Shown piece after piece: positions 1 to 8,502 of a DNA stretch of 57,641 nt (the first letter of the stretch is position 1; each line of letters begins with the position of its first letter). The notes under the pieces are model-generated. The model worked only from the letters and a program-made list of their open reading frames with translations. It made no database searches and was not told the DNA's origin. The DNA comes from Citrobacter sp. 18056 (GTDB lineage Bacteria > Pseudomonadota > Gammaproteobacteria > Enterobacterales > Enterobacteriaceae): the NCBI GenBank assembly GCA_902706235.1, contig CACSJR010000023.1, forward strand, positions 1 through 57,641. Reading direction: 5' to 3'. Position numbers and translations under genes: made by a program.

Positions 1-79
1 CTATTTAGGGTGCGTAGGCGGTTGCAATGGGGGGTAGGGAGAGGTAGCGGGGGAAGAATCCCGCCTCAATAAATGAAGG

Positions 80-99
80 GGCAGCGGAGACCCGCTGCC
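80..99 (-). terminator. hairpin downstream of ftnA
   Basis: An 8-bp perfect stem (GGCAGCGG / CCGCTGCC) with a 4-nt loop lies 9 bases beyond the ftnA stop. The U tract on the minus strand is weak, so it may protect the mRNA end rather than terminate efficiently. Confidence 0.5.
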
Positions 100-108
100 A
101 GCAGAACA

Positions 109-606
109 TTAATTTTGTGCGTCGAGGGTCGCCAGCTCTTTATCAATGAAGTACAGGCCTTCACCGCTTTTACCGACCAGAGACAGTTTATCGAGAACGG
201 ATTTAAACAGCTTCTCTTCTTCGTGCTGCTCGGCCACGTACCACTGCAGGAAATTAAAGGTTGGATAATCCTGATTGGTCATTGCCGCATGTGCCAGCTC
301 GTTAATTTTACGCGTGATCAGCTGCTCGTGTTCATAGGTCACACGGAACAGTTCATCCAGTGATGCATATTCGGCAAACGGTGATTCGATGGTGCTAATA
401 CGCGGCAGGCTGCCGGTGTCAGTCAAATAATCGAACAGGCGCTGCATATGGGTCATCTCTTCCTGGGCGTGACGGCGCAGAAACGCGGCGGCACCCTCAA
501 AGCTATGATAGCTGCACCATGCGCTCATCTGCTGATACAGCAGAGAGGAGGAGAGTTCCAGATTCATTTGCTCATTGAGTTGGTCGATCATTTCCGTTTT
601 TAGCAT
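109..606 (-). CDS. ftnA: Non-haem ferritin FtnA
   Basis: 165-residue ferritin, the usual FtnA length. It oxidises Fe(II) at a di-iron ferroxidase centre and stores ferric mineral inside a cytoplasmic 24-mer. The four-helix-bundle signature is complete: the N-terminal [17 protein letters not shown] helix, the [13 protein letters not shown] segment with ExxH metal ligands, and the EQHEEEKLF segment. The ATG is the only start that gives the family N-terminus. It is monocistronic, followed by a hairpin, and next to yecR as in E. coli. An AT-rich imperfect palindrome at 752-766 recalls a Fur site, but the match is poor. A second ferritin gene, ftnB, lies at 7.7 kb. Confidence 0.97.
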   Translation of the reverse strand: MLKTEMIDQLNEQMNLELSSSLLYQQMSAWCSYHSFEGAAAFLRRHAQEEMTHMQRLFDYLTDTGSLPRISTIESPFAEYASLDELFRVTYEHEQLITRKINELAHAAMTNQDYPTFNFLQWYVAEQHEEEKLFKSVLDKLSLVGKSGEGLYFIDKELATLDAQN

Positions 607-767
607 GGGTGCTCCGTCATATTAGGCTCAGGGGAAATACGCCGAAACTATAATTTGTAATTAACTTATTTGCAAAAGGTAAAATAAAAAATAAATAATG
701 TTAAATGCAAATGGGAATAAAACGCATTGCAGCTATTAAATAATGAAATGAGAATAATTATAATTCA

Positions 768-791
768 CTGCCGGCATTATTTATCCGGCAG
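768..791 (-). terminator. hairpin downstream of yecR
   Basis: CTGCCGG and CCGGCAG form a 7-bp stem around a 10-nt loop, just after the yecR stop and before the ftnA upstream region. No strong U run follows, so it is a weak terminator or an mRNA-end structure. Confidence 0.4.
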
Positions 792-797
792 CGTAAA

Positions 798-1136
798 TTA
801 CCAATAATTTGTCGAAGGGGTTTGGGTAACAGCAATGCCGCGGCACTGATATTGGATGGTGACGCTTTGATTCATGCACAGCGATCCGCTGGTGACGGTG
901 CAGGTGGTAACCGGCTGACCGTACGCAAAAGCCGTAGCATAGCCCATCTGTTGGCACTGTTTGGTGGCGGTGCTATTCGCGACATAGTCGTCGGTGGTGG
1001 CTGACTGCAATGGCGCCTGGCCATAGGTAAGACGTACGATGCCGCTGGTGGCATCCACATCGGTGACGTTAGCCTGACGGTGCACCGTACAGGCGGAAAG
1101 CGCTATCGCCGCGGCGACAGGGATGAGTTTGTTCAT
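798..1136 (-). CDS. yecR: YecR-like lipoprotein
   Basis: 112-residue small lipoprotein. The N-terminus MNKLIPVAAAIALSAC is a lipoprotein signal with an LSAC lipobox, so the mature protein starts at Cys16 and is acylated. The mature part is Thr/Ser/Gln-rich with four further Cys residues. It matches the YecR family, encoded next to ftnA in E. coli and reported there to be expressed with flagellar genes; its function is unknown. Which membrane it sits in cannot be told from the sequence. Position and orientation next to ftnA support the assignment. Confidence 0.85.
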   Translation of the reverse strand: MNKLIPVAAAIALSACTVHRQANVTDVDATSGIVRLTYGQAPLQSATTDDYVANSTATKQCQQMGYATAFAYGQPVTTCTVTSGSLCMNQSVTIQYQCRGIAVTQTPSTNYW

Positions 1137-1241
1137 AGCTCACTCTGCGTAATAGTCCTGCTTGACATATTAGCGCGCAGGCGTAAAGGCAATGCCCTGA
1201 ATAGCCGACACAATCGCCCTCAGTTTTTGCCACCGCCGATG

Positions 1242-3413
1242 TCAGTCGGCCTGGCTGTCATAAATAACCTTAAACGTCGGGTGCAGTTGATGGAATCGGT
1301 TAATCAGTTCCGGATCGAAGTGACGTCCGGCCCCGGCAAAAATCAGTGAACAGGCGTGCTCATGGGTATATCCCGGTTTGTACACGCGCTTTTGGCGCAG
1401 TGCATCATAGACATCGGCCAGCGCCAGAATGCGCGCTTCAATGGGTATCTGCTCCCCGCACAGCCCATCCGGATAGCCGCTGCCGTCCCATTTCTCATGA
1501 TGGTAATGAATAATGTTTTCCGCCACCGGCCCAAGGCTCAGCCCCTGAATAATGCGCCAGCCTTTGAGCGTATGCAGTTTCATCTCGCTGAACTCTTCCT
1601 CGGTCAGCGGGCCTTGCTTACGTAAAATCCGCTCCGGAACGGCAATTTTCCCCACGTCATGCAACGAGGCGAATCGTTCGATATCCTGCACCGTTTTGCG
1701 CGGCAGGCCGATTTCACGGGCCAGTAATGCGCAATAGGCCGATACGCGACGGATATGGCTGCCGGTTTCATCGTCGTGGGCGCGGTTCACTTTCTCCATC
1801 GCCTCGACGATGCTGCGGTTCACCGCCTGGCTTTGTTTGATCTGCCGCCACATCAGCCACAACAGGCACAGGCTGAACAGCACGGTAATGAGCAACACCA
1901 CGCTGATGATTTTGAAGGTATTTTTGCTAAAGTCTGGTAGCCAGGACGTTTCAGGCAGGCGCTCCATCTGCGTGCGATAGCTTGAGATACGGTGGATTTG
2001 CGTTAACAGTGGGTACATCGGGTGCGCGCTATCGACCCAGGAGACAATCTGGTAATCCGAGCGCGTCAGTCCAGCGACTTTCAGCACGCCGCGGAATAGA
2101 TCGTTGCCGCGTAGCGAGCCTTCCAGTGAACTTAAATCCCCAAGAATGAAATCAATTTTATGCTGTTCAATCGCGTTGACGAGTTCTTCAATCGAGGCCG
2201 CGGGAAGCAGGGTAATGTCGTTACCAAACCGCTGATGCAGATACAGAGCCGAAAACGAGCCACGAAGAATGCCGACACGCTTATAGCGGACCTGTTCCTC
2301 ATCCCACAAAAACGGTTGCTCGACGCGATTGTAGTAGGCGTTATGCCAGGAAAGCGCCGGTCCAATAATCCCATCAGCCAGCGAATCGCCCCGGGTTTCG
2401 ACAACATTCACCATCCGTACTGGCCATTTCTCCTGGCGCAGGCGCGCGACGTAGTTATCGGTAAATTTCACCTCAACGTTGATGTGCAGCAGGTCGCGCA
2501 TATCGTGAATCATGTCCATCACCGTGCCGTGATAGCCATGTGCATCTTGCCACAGCAGCGGGGCGAAGTTCTCGTCTTTTGGCAGCCACACCGTCAGCGT
2601 GTTATCACGCATCCACGCGGCTTCGTCGGGCGTGACCTGAATGCGGCTGACCAGATAATTGCGCTTGCTTTGGTTCTCCAGCGCCTTGAGCTTGCCGTTT
2701 TGCTGCCATTCGGCAATCAGCTGATTAATGTTATCGCGCATAAAGCGCATTTCAGGGCTGAAGCCCATCACGCAGGGCAGGCGCAAATCGGAGAACGGGC
2801 GCGACAGTGTGTAATAGTGCTGCGTATCGTCCATTTCTGAATCGTCGTTGATGTAGAAATCGGCTTTGCGTTCGCGCAGCAGAGCGAAAGCTTCAGCGCT
2901 GCTATCGACCAGAATCAGCTTGCGAAATCGAAACCAGGGATAATGCTGCAGCACCTGTTTTTGAGTGGCATCGTCGCGGCGAAAAATGACGCGTGTATCA
3001 TTGAGATCTTCCGGTACCGCGGCGCTGCGGCTGAGGCTGGCGGCGAGGACTTCGTTATCAAACAGACGCGCGGAAAGGATTTTAGTGCGAGACCTCTCCT
3101 CGGTGCGCACCACGCCTGCGTACAAACCCGGGCTGTTGGTGCTGAAACGGCGGCTAATTTCCTCGCCGTTAACCGGCTTGAGTTCGAGGTGATAGCCGTA
3201 GCGTTTATTTATTTCCTGAATGAGTGCCGGGTAATAACCCTGATAATTTCCCTGTGGATCTCGCCAAAATTCGAAGTTGTCCGCATCGAACAGCCAGACC
3301 GGAACGGACGCGCTGCGAGACGTGGAATTTAACGGCGCAGCCCCCAGAGAATACGCGGGTATAAGCAGAGTAACCCAAAGCAAAGTGAGCGACATTGTTA
3401 GCAAGGAGCGCAC
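1242..3413 (-). CDS. Membrane HD-GYP phosphodiesterase with periplasmic solute-binding domains
   Basis: 723 residues. A signal-like N-terminus is followed by about 460 periplasmic residues resembling two tandem type-3 solute-binding (SBP_bac_3) modules, one membrane helix at about 499-522, a short linker, and a C-terminal HD-GYP domain. The HD pair is at 585-586 (SLHDVGKIAVPE) and the GYP motif at 646-648 (HHEKWDGSGYPDG), so the catalytic core looks intact. HD-GYP enzymes hydrolyse cyclic di-GMP; here a periplasmic ligand would control that activity. The GTG at 3413 has an AGGA eight bases upstream, while the ATG at 3395 has none, so GTG is preferred. The gene lies within a flagellar/motility neighbourhood and would be expected to favour motility (inference). 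The ligand is unknown. Confidence 0.9.
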   Translation of the reverse strand: MRSLLTMSLTLLWVTLLIPAYSLGAAPLNSTSRSASVPVWLFDADNFEFWRDPQGNYQGYYPALIQEINKRYGYHLELKPVNGEEISRRFSTNSPGLYAGVVRTEERSRTKILSARLFDNEVLAASLSRSAAVPEDLNDTRVIFRRDDATQKQVLQHYPWFRFRKLILVDSSAEAFALLRERKADFYINDDSEMDDTQHYYTLSRPFSDLRLPCVMGFSPEMRFMRDNINQLIAEWQQNGKLKALENQSKRNYLVSRIQVTPDEAAWMRDNTLTVWLPKDENFAPLLWQDAHGYHGTVMDMIHDMRDLLHINVEVKFTDNYVARLRQEKWPVRMVNVVETRGDSLADGIIGPALSWHNAYYNRVEQPFLWDEEQVRYKRVGILRGSFSALYLHQRFGNDITLLPAASIEELVNAIEQHKIDFILGDLSSLEGSLRGNDLFRGVLKVAGLTRSDYQIVSWVDSAHPMYPLLTQIHRISSYRTQMERLPETSWLPDFSKNTFKIISVVLLITVLFSLCLLWLMWRQIKQSQAVNRSIVEAMEKVNRAHDDETGSHIRRVSAYCALLAREIGLPRKTVQDIERFASLHDVGKIAVPERILRKQGPLTEEEFSEMKLHTLKGWRIIQGLSLGPVAENIIHYHHEKWDGSGYPDGLCGEQIPIEARILALADVYDALRQKRVYKPGYTHEHACSLIFAGAGRHFDPELINRFHQLHPTFKVIYDSQAD

Positions 3414-3552
3414 AAGGAGGTTCCTGATTTTTATAGTGTCGTTTGTTTTCAGTCTATCTAACTGCCATGAACCCGGATGGAGATCTATAGATTTTGTAAG
3501 TAATGATTCATTATCGTGATTGACGTAGAAAATTGTGAGCCCAACGATAATT

Positions 3553-3571
3553 AATGAAACAATATTTCATT
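3553..3571. promoter_or_regulatory. KdgR operator candidate
   Basis: AATGAAACAATATTTCATT is a near-perfect palindrome that differs from the usual KdgR consensus (AATGAAACANTGTTTCATT) at one position. It lies 91 bases upstream of the RpiB-like isomerase start. KdgR represses pectin and hexuronate catabolic genes in enterobacteria. Binding is inferred from the sequence only. Confidence 0.6.
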
Positions 3572-3662
3572 AAATTTGAATGTGCGTTTGATGCGCGTTA
3601 AGGTGAAGGTAACACTAGTGTTCACTGCGGAGTCTTCCGCGCAGATTTCAGGAGATGAAAGA

Positions 3663-4301
3663 ATGAAAATTGCACTGATGATGGAAAATAGCCAGGCCGC
3701 TAAAAATGCGGTCATCCATCGTGAGCTTAAGGGCGTGGCCGATGAGAAAGGTTTCCCGGTTTACAACGTCGGCATGAGTGATGAACAGGACCATCACCTG
3801 ACCTACATCCACCTCGGGATCATGGCCAGCATTTTGCTCAATGCCAAAGCGGTCGATTTCGTGGTGACCGGCTGCGGTACCGGCCAGGGCGCGCTGATGT
3901 CGCTGAACATTCATCCGGGCGTGGTCTGCGGCTACTGTATCGACCCAGCGGATGCGTTCCTGTTTGCGCAAATCAACAACGGTAACGCGCTGTCTCTGCC
4001 GTTCGCCAAAGGTTTTGGCTGGGGTGCGGAACTGAACGTGCGCTTTATCTTTGAAAAAGCGTTTACCGGTCGCAACGGCGAAGGGTATCCACCGGAGCGT
4101 AAAGAGCCGCAGGTGCGTAATGCGGGCATACTGAATCAGGTAAAAGCGGCGGTGGTGAAAGAAAATTACCTCGACACCCTGCGCGCCATCGATCCGGAAC
4201 TGGTGAAAACCGCAGTTTCCGGTCAGCGCTTCCAGCAGTGCTTCTTCGAAAACTGCCAGGATAAAGAAATTGAAGCCTTCGTGCGCCAGATTTTAGCGTA
4301 A
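3663..4301 (+). CDS. RpiB/LacA/LacB-family sugar isomerase
   Basis: 212 residues from the ATG at 3663, which follows an AGGAGA ribosome-binding site; the upstream in-frame extension lacks one. It has the family's N-terminal MKIALMMENSQAAKN start and the active-site region VDFVVTGCGTGQGALMSLN, with the Cys typical of this aldose-ketose isomerase family. It is longer than classical RpiB (about 150 residues), with a C-terminal extension. The KdgR-like box just upstream suggests a role in catabolism of uronate or pectin-derived sugars; RpiB-family isomerases that act on the unsaturated uronate product DHU in place of KduI are known elsewhere. The exact substrate cannot be read from the sequence. 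Monocistronic, with a hairpin after the stop. Confidence 0.8.
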   Translation: MKIALMMENSQAAKNAVIHRELKGVADEKGFPVYNVGMSDEQDHHLTYIHLGIMASILLNAKAVDFVVTGCGTGQGALMSLNIHPGVVCGYCIDPADAFLFAQINNGNALSLPFAKGFGWGAELNVRFIFEKAFTGRNGEGYPPERKEPQVRNAGILNQVKAAVVKENYLDTLRAIDPELVKTAVSGQRFQQCFFENCQDKEIEAFVRQILA

Positions 4302-4311
4302 CGATGTGACG

Positions 4312-4334
4312 TCCGGCGGCATCGCGCCGCCGGA
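4312..4334. terminator. hairpin shared by two convergent genes
   Basis: A 9-bp perfect GC stem (TCCGGCGGC / GCCGCCGGA) with a 5-nt loop sits between the convergent isomerase and MFS genes and can serve either strand. No long U run is present. Confidence 0.55.
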
Positions 4335-4339
4335 TAATG

Positions 4340-5761
4340 TTACTTCTTACGATTCGATACCGAACTTCCCGCATCCCGCGTCAGCTGTAATGTATCAAAC
4401 ATTCCCACCAGACAAATCACCGCGATAAACACAAATGCCAGCCGGAAACTTGCCCCAGGAACCGCGCCAAGCTGCAACCAGTCGCTTATCTTCTCGCCCA
4501 GACGAATACCAATTGCGCCAAGCGTAATGCCCAGCCCAACGGCGAGCTGCGTCGCGGTGCTGAACAGCGTGTTGGCGTAGCTCATTTGTGCAGAGGGCAC
4601 GTCGGCGAAGGCGAGGGTGCTGACACCGGTAAACTGCACTGAGCGGAAAACGCCGCCAAGGTACAGAATCAGCAGCGTCACCCACAGCGGTGTGTGCGGC
4701 GTGAGGAAGGCACACGCCAGCAGCGCCAGCACGTTCAGCGCACCATTGATCAGCAACAGCTTACGAAAACCGAGCCAGCGAATGAGCGGCGTGGTGGCAG
4801 GTTTAATGGTCAGATTCCCGACAAACACCGCCAGCACCAGCAGTCCGGCATGGAAAGGGTCCATCCCAAAACCGACCTGAAACAGCAGCGGCAGCAGGAA
4901 CGGTACCGCACTTATCGAGGCACGAAACAGCGAGCCGCCGTACATCGTGACCCTGAAGGTCGGCACCTTCAGTGCATCGAGGCGAATCATCGGCCATTCG
5001 ACGCGTTTGAAATGACGCAGCGCAAACAGAAACGTCGCCGCACCCAACGCCAGCAGCGCAAACGGCAGCCAGCTTCGGCCATGTTTCGCGCCGAAGGCTT
5101 CCATCGCGTAGACCAGGCTCACCATCGCAATCGCCGTGGCAAGGAAACCCGGCAGGTCAAACGGACGGCGTTCGTCGTCACGAATATCTGGAATGATGCG
5201 CAGTGCCAGGAAAATCGCCACCAGTCCAAGCGGCACATTAATAAAGAAGATCCAGCGCCAGTTAGCAAAACTGGTAATGAATCCACCCAACGGCGGGCCG
5301 ATTATCGGGGCCACTAACGCGGGCCAGGTGAGCGTCGCGATAGCGGTAATCAGCTGGTGCTTCGGCGTAGTGCGTAGAACCGCCAGACGTCCGACTGGCA
5401 CCATCAGCGCACCGCCCACGCCCTGCAAAATGCGCATTGCGACAAAGCTGTCCACGCTTGTTGCCATCCCGCAGAAAACAGAGGCCAGGGTGAAAATGAA
5501 CAGCGCCAGGGTAAACACGTTACGGGCGCCGAAGCGATCGGCAATCCAGCCGCTGGCGGGGATCAGTACCGCAAGGGTGATGAGATACGCGCTGATACCG
5601 ATATTCAGCGCGACGGCTTCCACGCCAAAACTTTTCGCCATATCCGGCAGCGCGGTGGCGATCACCGTCCCGTCGAGAAACTCCATAAAGAATGCACCGG
5701 CCACCAATAGCGCGGCCGGTGACAGACCACGGCTCTCCTTCGCGGAGATGTTTTCACTCAT
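4340..5761 (-). CDS. MFS multidrug exporter, DHA2 (EmrB/MdtD-like) type
   Basis: 473-residue polytopic inner-membrane protein of the major facilitator superfamily. It has the early DGTVIATALPDMA motif typical of DHA2 drug:proton antiporters, the loop 2-3 motif GWIADRFGARNVF (GxxxDRxGxR), and the LAPIIGPPLGG-like motif C (LVAPIIGPPLGGFIT) of exporters. Length and pattern resemble E. coli MdtD. Probable proton-coupled efflux of a small organic compound; the substrate is unknown. It is convergent with the isomerase gene and has no obvious operon partner or local regulator. Confidence 0.88.
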   Translation of the reverse strand: MSENISAKESRGLSPAALLVAGAFFMEFLDGTVIATALPDMAKSFGVEAVALNIGISAYLITLAVLIPASGWIADRFGARNVFTLALFIFTLASVFCGMATSVDSFVAMRILQGVGGALMVPVGRLAVLRTTPKHQLITAIATLTWPALVAPIIGPPLGGFITSFANWRWIFFINVPLGLVAIFLALRIIPDIRDDERRPFDLPGFLATAIAMVSLVYAMEAFGAKHGRSWLPFALLALGAATFLFALRHFKRVEWPMIRLDALKVPTFRVTMYGGSLFRASISAVPFLLPLLFQVGFGMDPFHAGLLVLAVFVGNLTIKPATTPLIRWLGFRKLLLINGALNVLALLACAFLTPHTPLWVTLLILYLGGVFRSVQFTGVSTLAFADVPSAQMSYANTLFSTATQLAVGLGITLGAIGIRLGEKISDWLQLGAVPGASFRLAFVFIAVICLVGMFDTLQLTRDAGSSVSNRKK

Positions 5762-5896
5762 GATAAAGCTGCCATATCAAAATGAATCATTGTTTCAGAA
5801 GACCATAGCGCAAGAAAATGCGGGTTTCAGCAGGTTTTTTGATTTCTGGTCAGAAAAATCAGGTTAGTATGGCGCCCCTGAAAAAAGGAGAAAATC

Positions 5897-6151
5897 ATGT
5901 CCCAGAATCTGACCGCCAACGATGAGCTGGTTTCCGACGTTGTCGCCTGCCAGCTGGTTATCAAACAAATTCTCGACGTTATCGATGTTATCGCCCCGGT
6001 TGAAGTCCGTGAAAAAATGGCCAACCAGCTACGCGCGATTGATTTTAGCGCTCACCCGGCGGGGGCCGACCCGGTTACCCAGCGGGCCATTCAGAAAGCC
6101 ATTGCGCTGATTGAATTGAAGTTCACGCCGCAGGACGGCAGCACGCATTAA
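5897..6151 (+). CDS. yecJ: YecJ family small protein (DUF2766)
   Basis: 84-residue soluble protein of unknown function, matching the YecJ/DUF2766 family in length and in the core [21 protein letters not shown] strong ribosome-binding site (AAAAAAGGAG) stands just before the ATG. In E. coli yecJ sits between ftnB and yecR, and the same neighbourhood is kept here, with insertions. Mostly helical, with no signal peptide or membrane segment. Confidence 0.85.
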   Translation: MSQNLTANDELVSDVVACQLVIKQILDVIDVIAPVEVREKMANQLRAIDFSAHPAGADPVTQRAIQKAIALIELKFTPQDGSTH

Positions 6152-6164
6152 TGAAAAAACCGAT

Positions 6165-6222
6165 GGCGCTGACGCTTATCGGGCCTGCAGATGCTGTTGT
6201 AGGCCTGGCAATCGTCAGCGCC
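6165..6222. repeat. REP/BIME-like palindromic element
   Basis: Arms GGCGCTGACG and CGTCAGCGCC bracket inner GGGCCTGC / GTAGGCCTGG segments, the layout of enterobacterial REP pairs (BIMEs). It lies between the convergent yecJ and dicarboxylate carrier genes, the usual 3'-end position, where it can act as an mRNA-stabilising or bidirectional stop structure. Confidence 0.6.
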
Positions 6223-6233
6223 ACCGGGCGCTT

Positions 6234-7577
6234 TTAATACAGTGCCTGAACCAGTAAATAACTCGCCACGCAGGCGCAGCTCACGGAAATCAAGCCCGGC
6301 AGAATGAAGCTGTGGTTGATAATGAATTTGCCAATGCGGGTGGTGCCGGAACGGTCGAAACCGATGCAGGCCAAATCGCTCGGGTAGGTGGGTAAGACGA
6401 AATAGCCGTAAGCGGCCGGGAAGAAAGCAATCAGCATTTTCGGCTCCACGCCAAGCATCAGCCCCATCGGAGCGACGGCAGTCAGTGCGGCGGCTTGACT
6501 GTTCACTAGCTTCGAGACCAGGAACAGCACAATCGCGTAAGTCCACGGGTGGTTTTGCACCACGCCTTCCAGCGCCATTTTTAGCTCGGGCAAATGCGCC
6601 TGGAAAAAGGTATCGCTCATCCACGCCACGCCAAACACCGAGAAAATCGCCACCATCCCCGCTTTGAATACTGCGCCGTTGGAAATCGCGGCAGCGTTGA
6701 CTTTGCACACCATCAACATCACCGCCCCGGCAATCAGCATCATCATCTGAATGACCAGGTTCATCGACAGCGGCGCTATTTTGCCTTTCACCTCGAACGA
6801 TGGGCGCAGTTCCGGCAGGGCGCCGAGCAGCACCACCACTAAAATCCCGGCGAAGAAGATCCACGTCGACCAGTAGGCTTCGCGCGAAAAGCGTTGGTTG
6901 AGCAGCGTTTCGGTGCTGCCGTAAATGAACTCGCGTTGTTTCGGGTCACTGAGTTTGGCCTGAAACTCCGGATCGTCGGCCAACTCTTTACCGCGACGCA
7001 GGCTCCACAACGCCGCAATCGCCACGCCAAACAGCGACGCCGGCACCGAAACCGCCAGAATTTCGAGGATGCTCCACGCATGGCCGATCCCATGCTGTGC
7101 GCCGAGAATCGATACCAGCGACACGACCGCCACAGAAACTGGCGAAGCGGTGATAGCCATTTGTGAGGCCACCGACGCCACCGCCATCGGACGTTCCGGG
7201 CGAATACCTTTTTTCAGCGCGATATCGGCAATGATGGGAAACATGGTGTAGACCACGTGCCCGGTGCCGCACAAAAAGGTCAGCGTCCAGGTGGTGAACG
7301 GGGCTAAAAGCGTGATGTGCTGCGGGTGTTTACGCAGCAGTTTTTCAGCACACTGCATCATCACGTTCAGTCCGCCCGCGGTTTGCAGCGTGGCCGCACA
7401 GCCGATAACTGCCAGTATGGTCAGCATCACCTCAACCGGTGGTTTACCTGGCTCGAGCCCAAAAACGAAGCACAGAATAAATAAGCCAATACCGCTAATT
7501 AGCCCCAGCCCCATTCCGCCAAAGCGGGTTCCAACCAGCAAGCACAAAATAATGACTGCAAACTCAAGCGTAATCAT
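6234..7577 (-). CDS. Anaerobic C4-dicarboxylate transporter, DcuA/DcuB family
   Basis: 447-residue inner-membrane carrier of about 10-12 hydrophobic helices, the length of DcuA/DcuB. Family landmarks are the N-terminal MITLEFAVIILCLLVGTRFGG, the central TGHVVYTMFPIIADIALKKGIRPERPM and the C-terminal YFVLPTYPSDLACIGFDRSGTTRIGKF. Members exchange fumarate, malate, aspartate and succinate, mainly during anaerobic growth. It is monocistronic here, without the fumarase or DcuSR genes that accompany dcuB. A 25-bp near-perfect palindrome 32 bases upstream of the start is likely its operator. It could be DcuA- or DcuB-like; the sequence alone does not decide. Confidence 0.9.
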   Translation of the reverse strand: MITLEFAVIILCLLVGTRFGGMGLGLISGIGLFILCFVFGLEPGKPPVEVMLTILAVIGCAATLQTAGGLNVMMQCAEKLLRKHPQHITLLAPFTTWTLTFLCGTGHVVYTMFPIIADIALKKGIRPERPMAVASVASQMAITASPVSVAVVSLVSILGAQHGIGHAWSILEILAVSVPASLFGVAIAALWSLRRGKELADDPEFQAKLSDPKQREFIYGSTETLLNQRFSREAYWSTWIFFAGILVVVLLGALPELRPSFEVKGKIAPLSMNLVIQMMMLIAGAVMLMVCKVNAAAISNGAVFKAGMVAIFSVFGVAWMSDTFFQAHLPELKMALEGVVQNHPWTYAIVLFLVSKLVNSQAAALTAVAPMGLMLGVEPKMLIAFFPAAYGYFVLPTYPSDLACIGFDRSGTTRIGKFIINHSFILPGLISVSCACVASYLLVQALY

Positions 7578-7608
7578 CTCTCACCTGTCTCATCCATAAA
7601 GAAGACAT

Positions 7609-7633
7609 AAAGCATTACATTTTGTAATGCTTT
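7609..7633. promoter_or_regulatory. 25-bp palindromic operator candidate upstream of the dcu-type gene
   Basis: Two perfect 11-bp arms, AAAGCATTACA and TGTAATGCTTT, flank a 3-bp centre. The site is 32 bases upstream of the dicarboxylate carrier ATG, where a repressor or activator would act. The inner TTACA-N3-TGTAA also fits the T-N11-A pattern of LysR-type sites. The cognate regulator is not in the window. Confidence 0.5.
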
Positions 7634-7738
7634 TAATTGAGAGGAAGATCGGATTTATAAACAGCAGCAAAAACAGCCTGTTGTGTACATTTTTTTAACA
7701 AATAGAGAGGGGGGGGCGGACTATGCCGCCCAAAAAAA

Positions 7739-8269
7739 TTAATGATGACGATGATTCATCACATTGAGCAGATGCTTATCGGTCTGATGCATACAAAGAC
7801 CGGCTTTTCTGGCGCTGCGCACTTCATCGAGAATGGTCTGCAGAAGAATACCGTCCTGCTGTTGCTCTTTTTCCAGGGTATTCAGAAAGCGCAGGGTGCT
7901 GTCGTCATGCATCGCTTTGGCTTCAAGGGTTAATGCGCTGAGCGTGCTGATCCGCTGCTGGTGTTCTTCAAGGGTTTTCAGGAACAGGTCTTCAAGGGTC
8001 TTACAGCTGTCATCGCAGGGGGGGGATTCTTTGACCACCGGATAAGCACCGGCCTTTTTCATGAAATCAAAAACGCGCATCATTTGAGTGACGTTGGACT
8101 GCGCCTGTGACCGCAGAAACGTTGCGGTTCCCGGTAGCTTATGTTCACAACACCACTCGCTCAAATGCAGATAAAAATTGGAGGCACAAAACTCCAGATT
8201 CATCTGCGCATTGAGTTTTTGAACCATTCCTGGGACTGTCATAGCAATATCCTTATTCAGCGTTGTCAC
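7739..8269 (-). CDS. ftnB: Ferritin-like protein FtnB
   Basis: 176-residue ferritin-family protein, slightly longer than E. coli FtnB. It has the four-helix pattern ([23 protein letters not shown]; then HLPG-type loop; QMMRVFDFM) but some ferroxidase ligand positions differ from FtnA: for example the third helix reads EKEQQQDG rather than the EQHEEE of FtnA. FtnB probably serves redox stress or iron-sulfur repair more than bulk iron storage. The C-terminus is His-rich (NHRHH). Divergent from the DJ-1 gene and adjacent to the ara genes as in E. coli. Confidence 0.92.
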   Translation of the reverse strand: MTTLNKDIAMTVPGMVQKLNAQMNLEFCASNFYLHLSEWCCEHKLPGTATFLRSQAQSNVTQMMRVFDFMKKAGAYPVVKESPPCDDSCKTLEDLFLKTLEEHQQRISTLSALTLEAKAMHDDSTLRFLNTLEKEQQQDGILLQTILDEVRSARKAGLCMHQTDKHLLNVMNHRHH

Positions 8270-8502
8270 GTTATTATTTACGCTTCGTTACATGATGTCG
8301 TAAATATTCGATATCACCGTTCTAAAACTCTGTGAAAGCCGATGTTAACGGCATGATGTTCAATGCAATTATATTCTTTTATTAAAATATAAAACTGCGA
8401 TCTGCTTTGCATTGATCGCTATTGTTGCTTTTAACGAATATATTTCTGGGCAATATTAAGGGTAATTCCCGCAAGCAAAAATTTGATTTTAAGGAGTGCG
8501 AA

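Noticed and set aside
752..766. Fur-box-like palindrome upstream of ftnA
   Set aside because: AT-rich and partly symmetrical, but too far from the GATAAT-type Fur consensus to support a call.
7714..7731. GGGCGG/CCGCCC hairpin downstream of ftnB
   Set aside because: On the ftnB strand the T run comes before the stem, not after it, so a terminator call is not justified.
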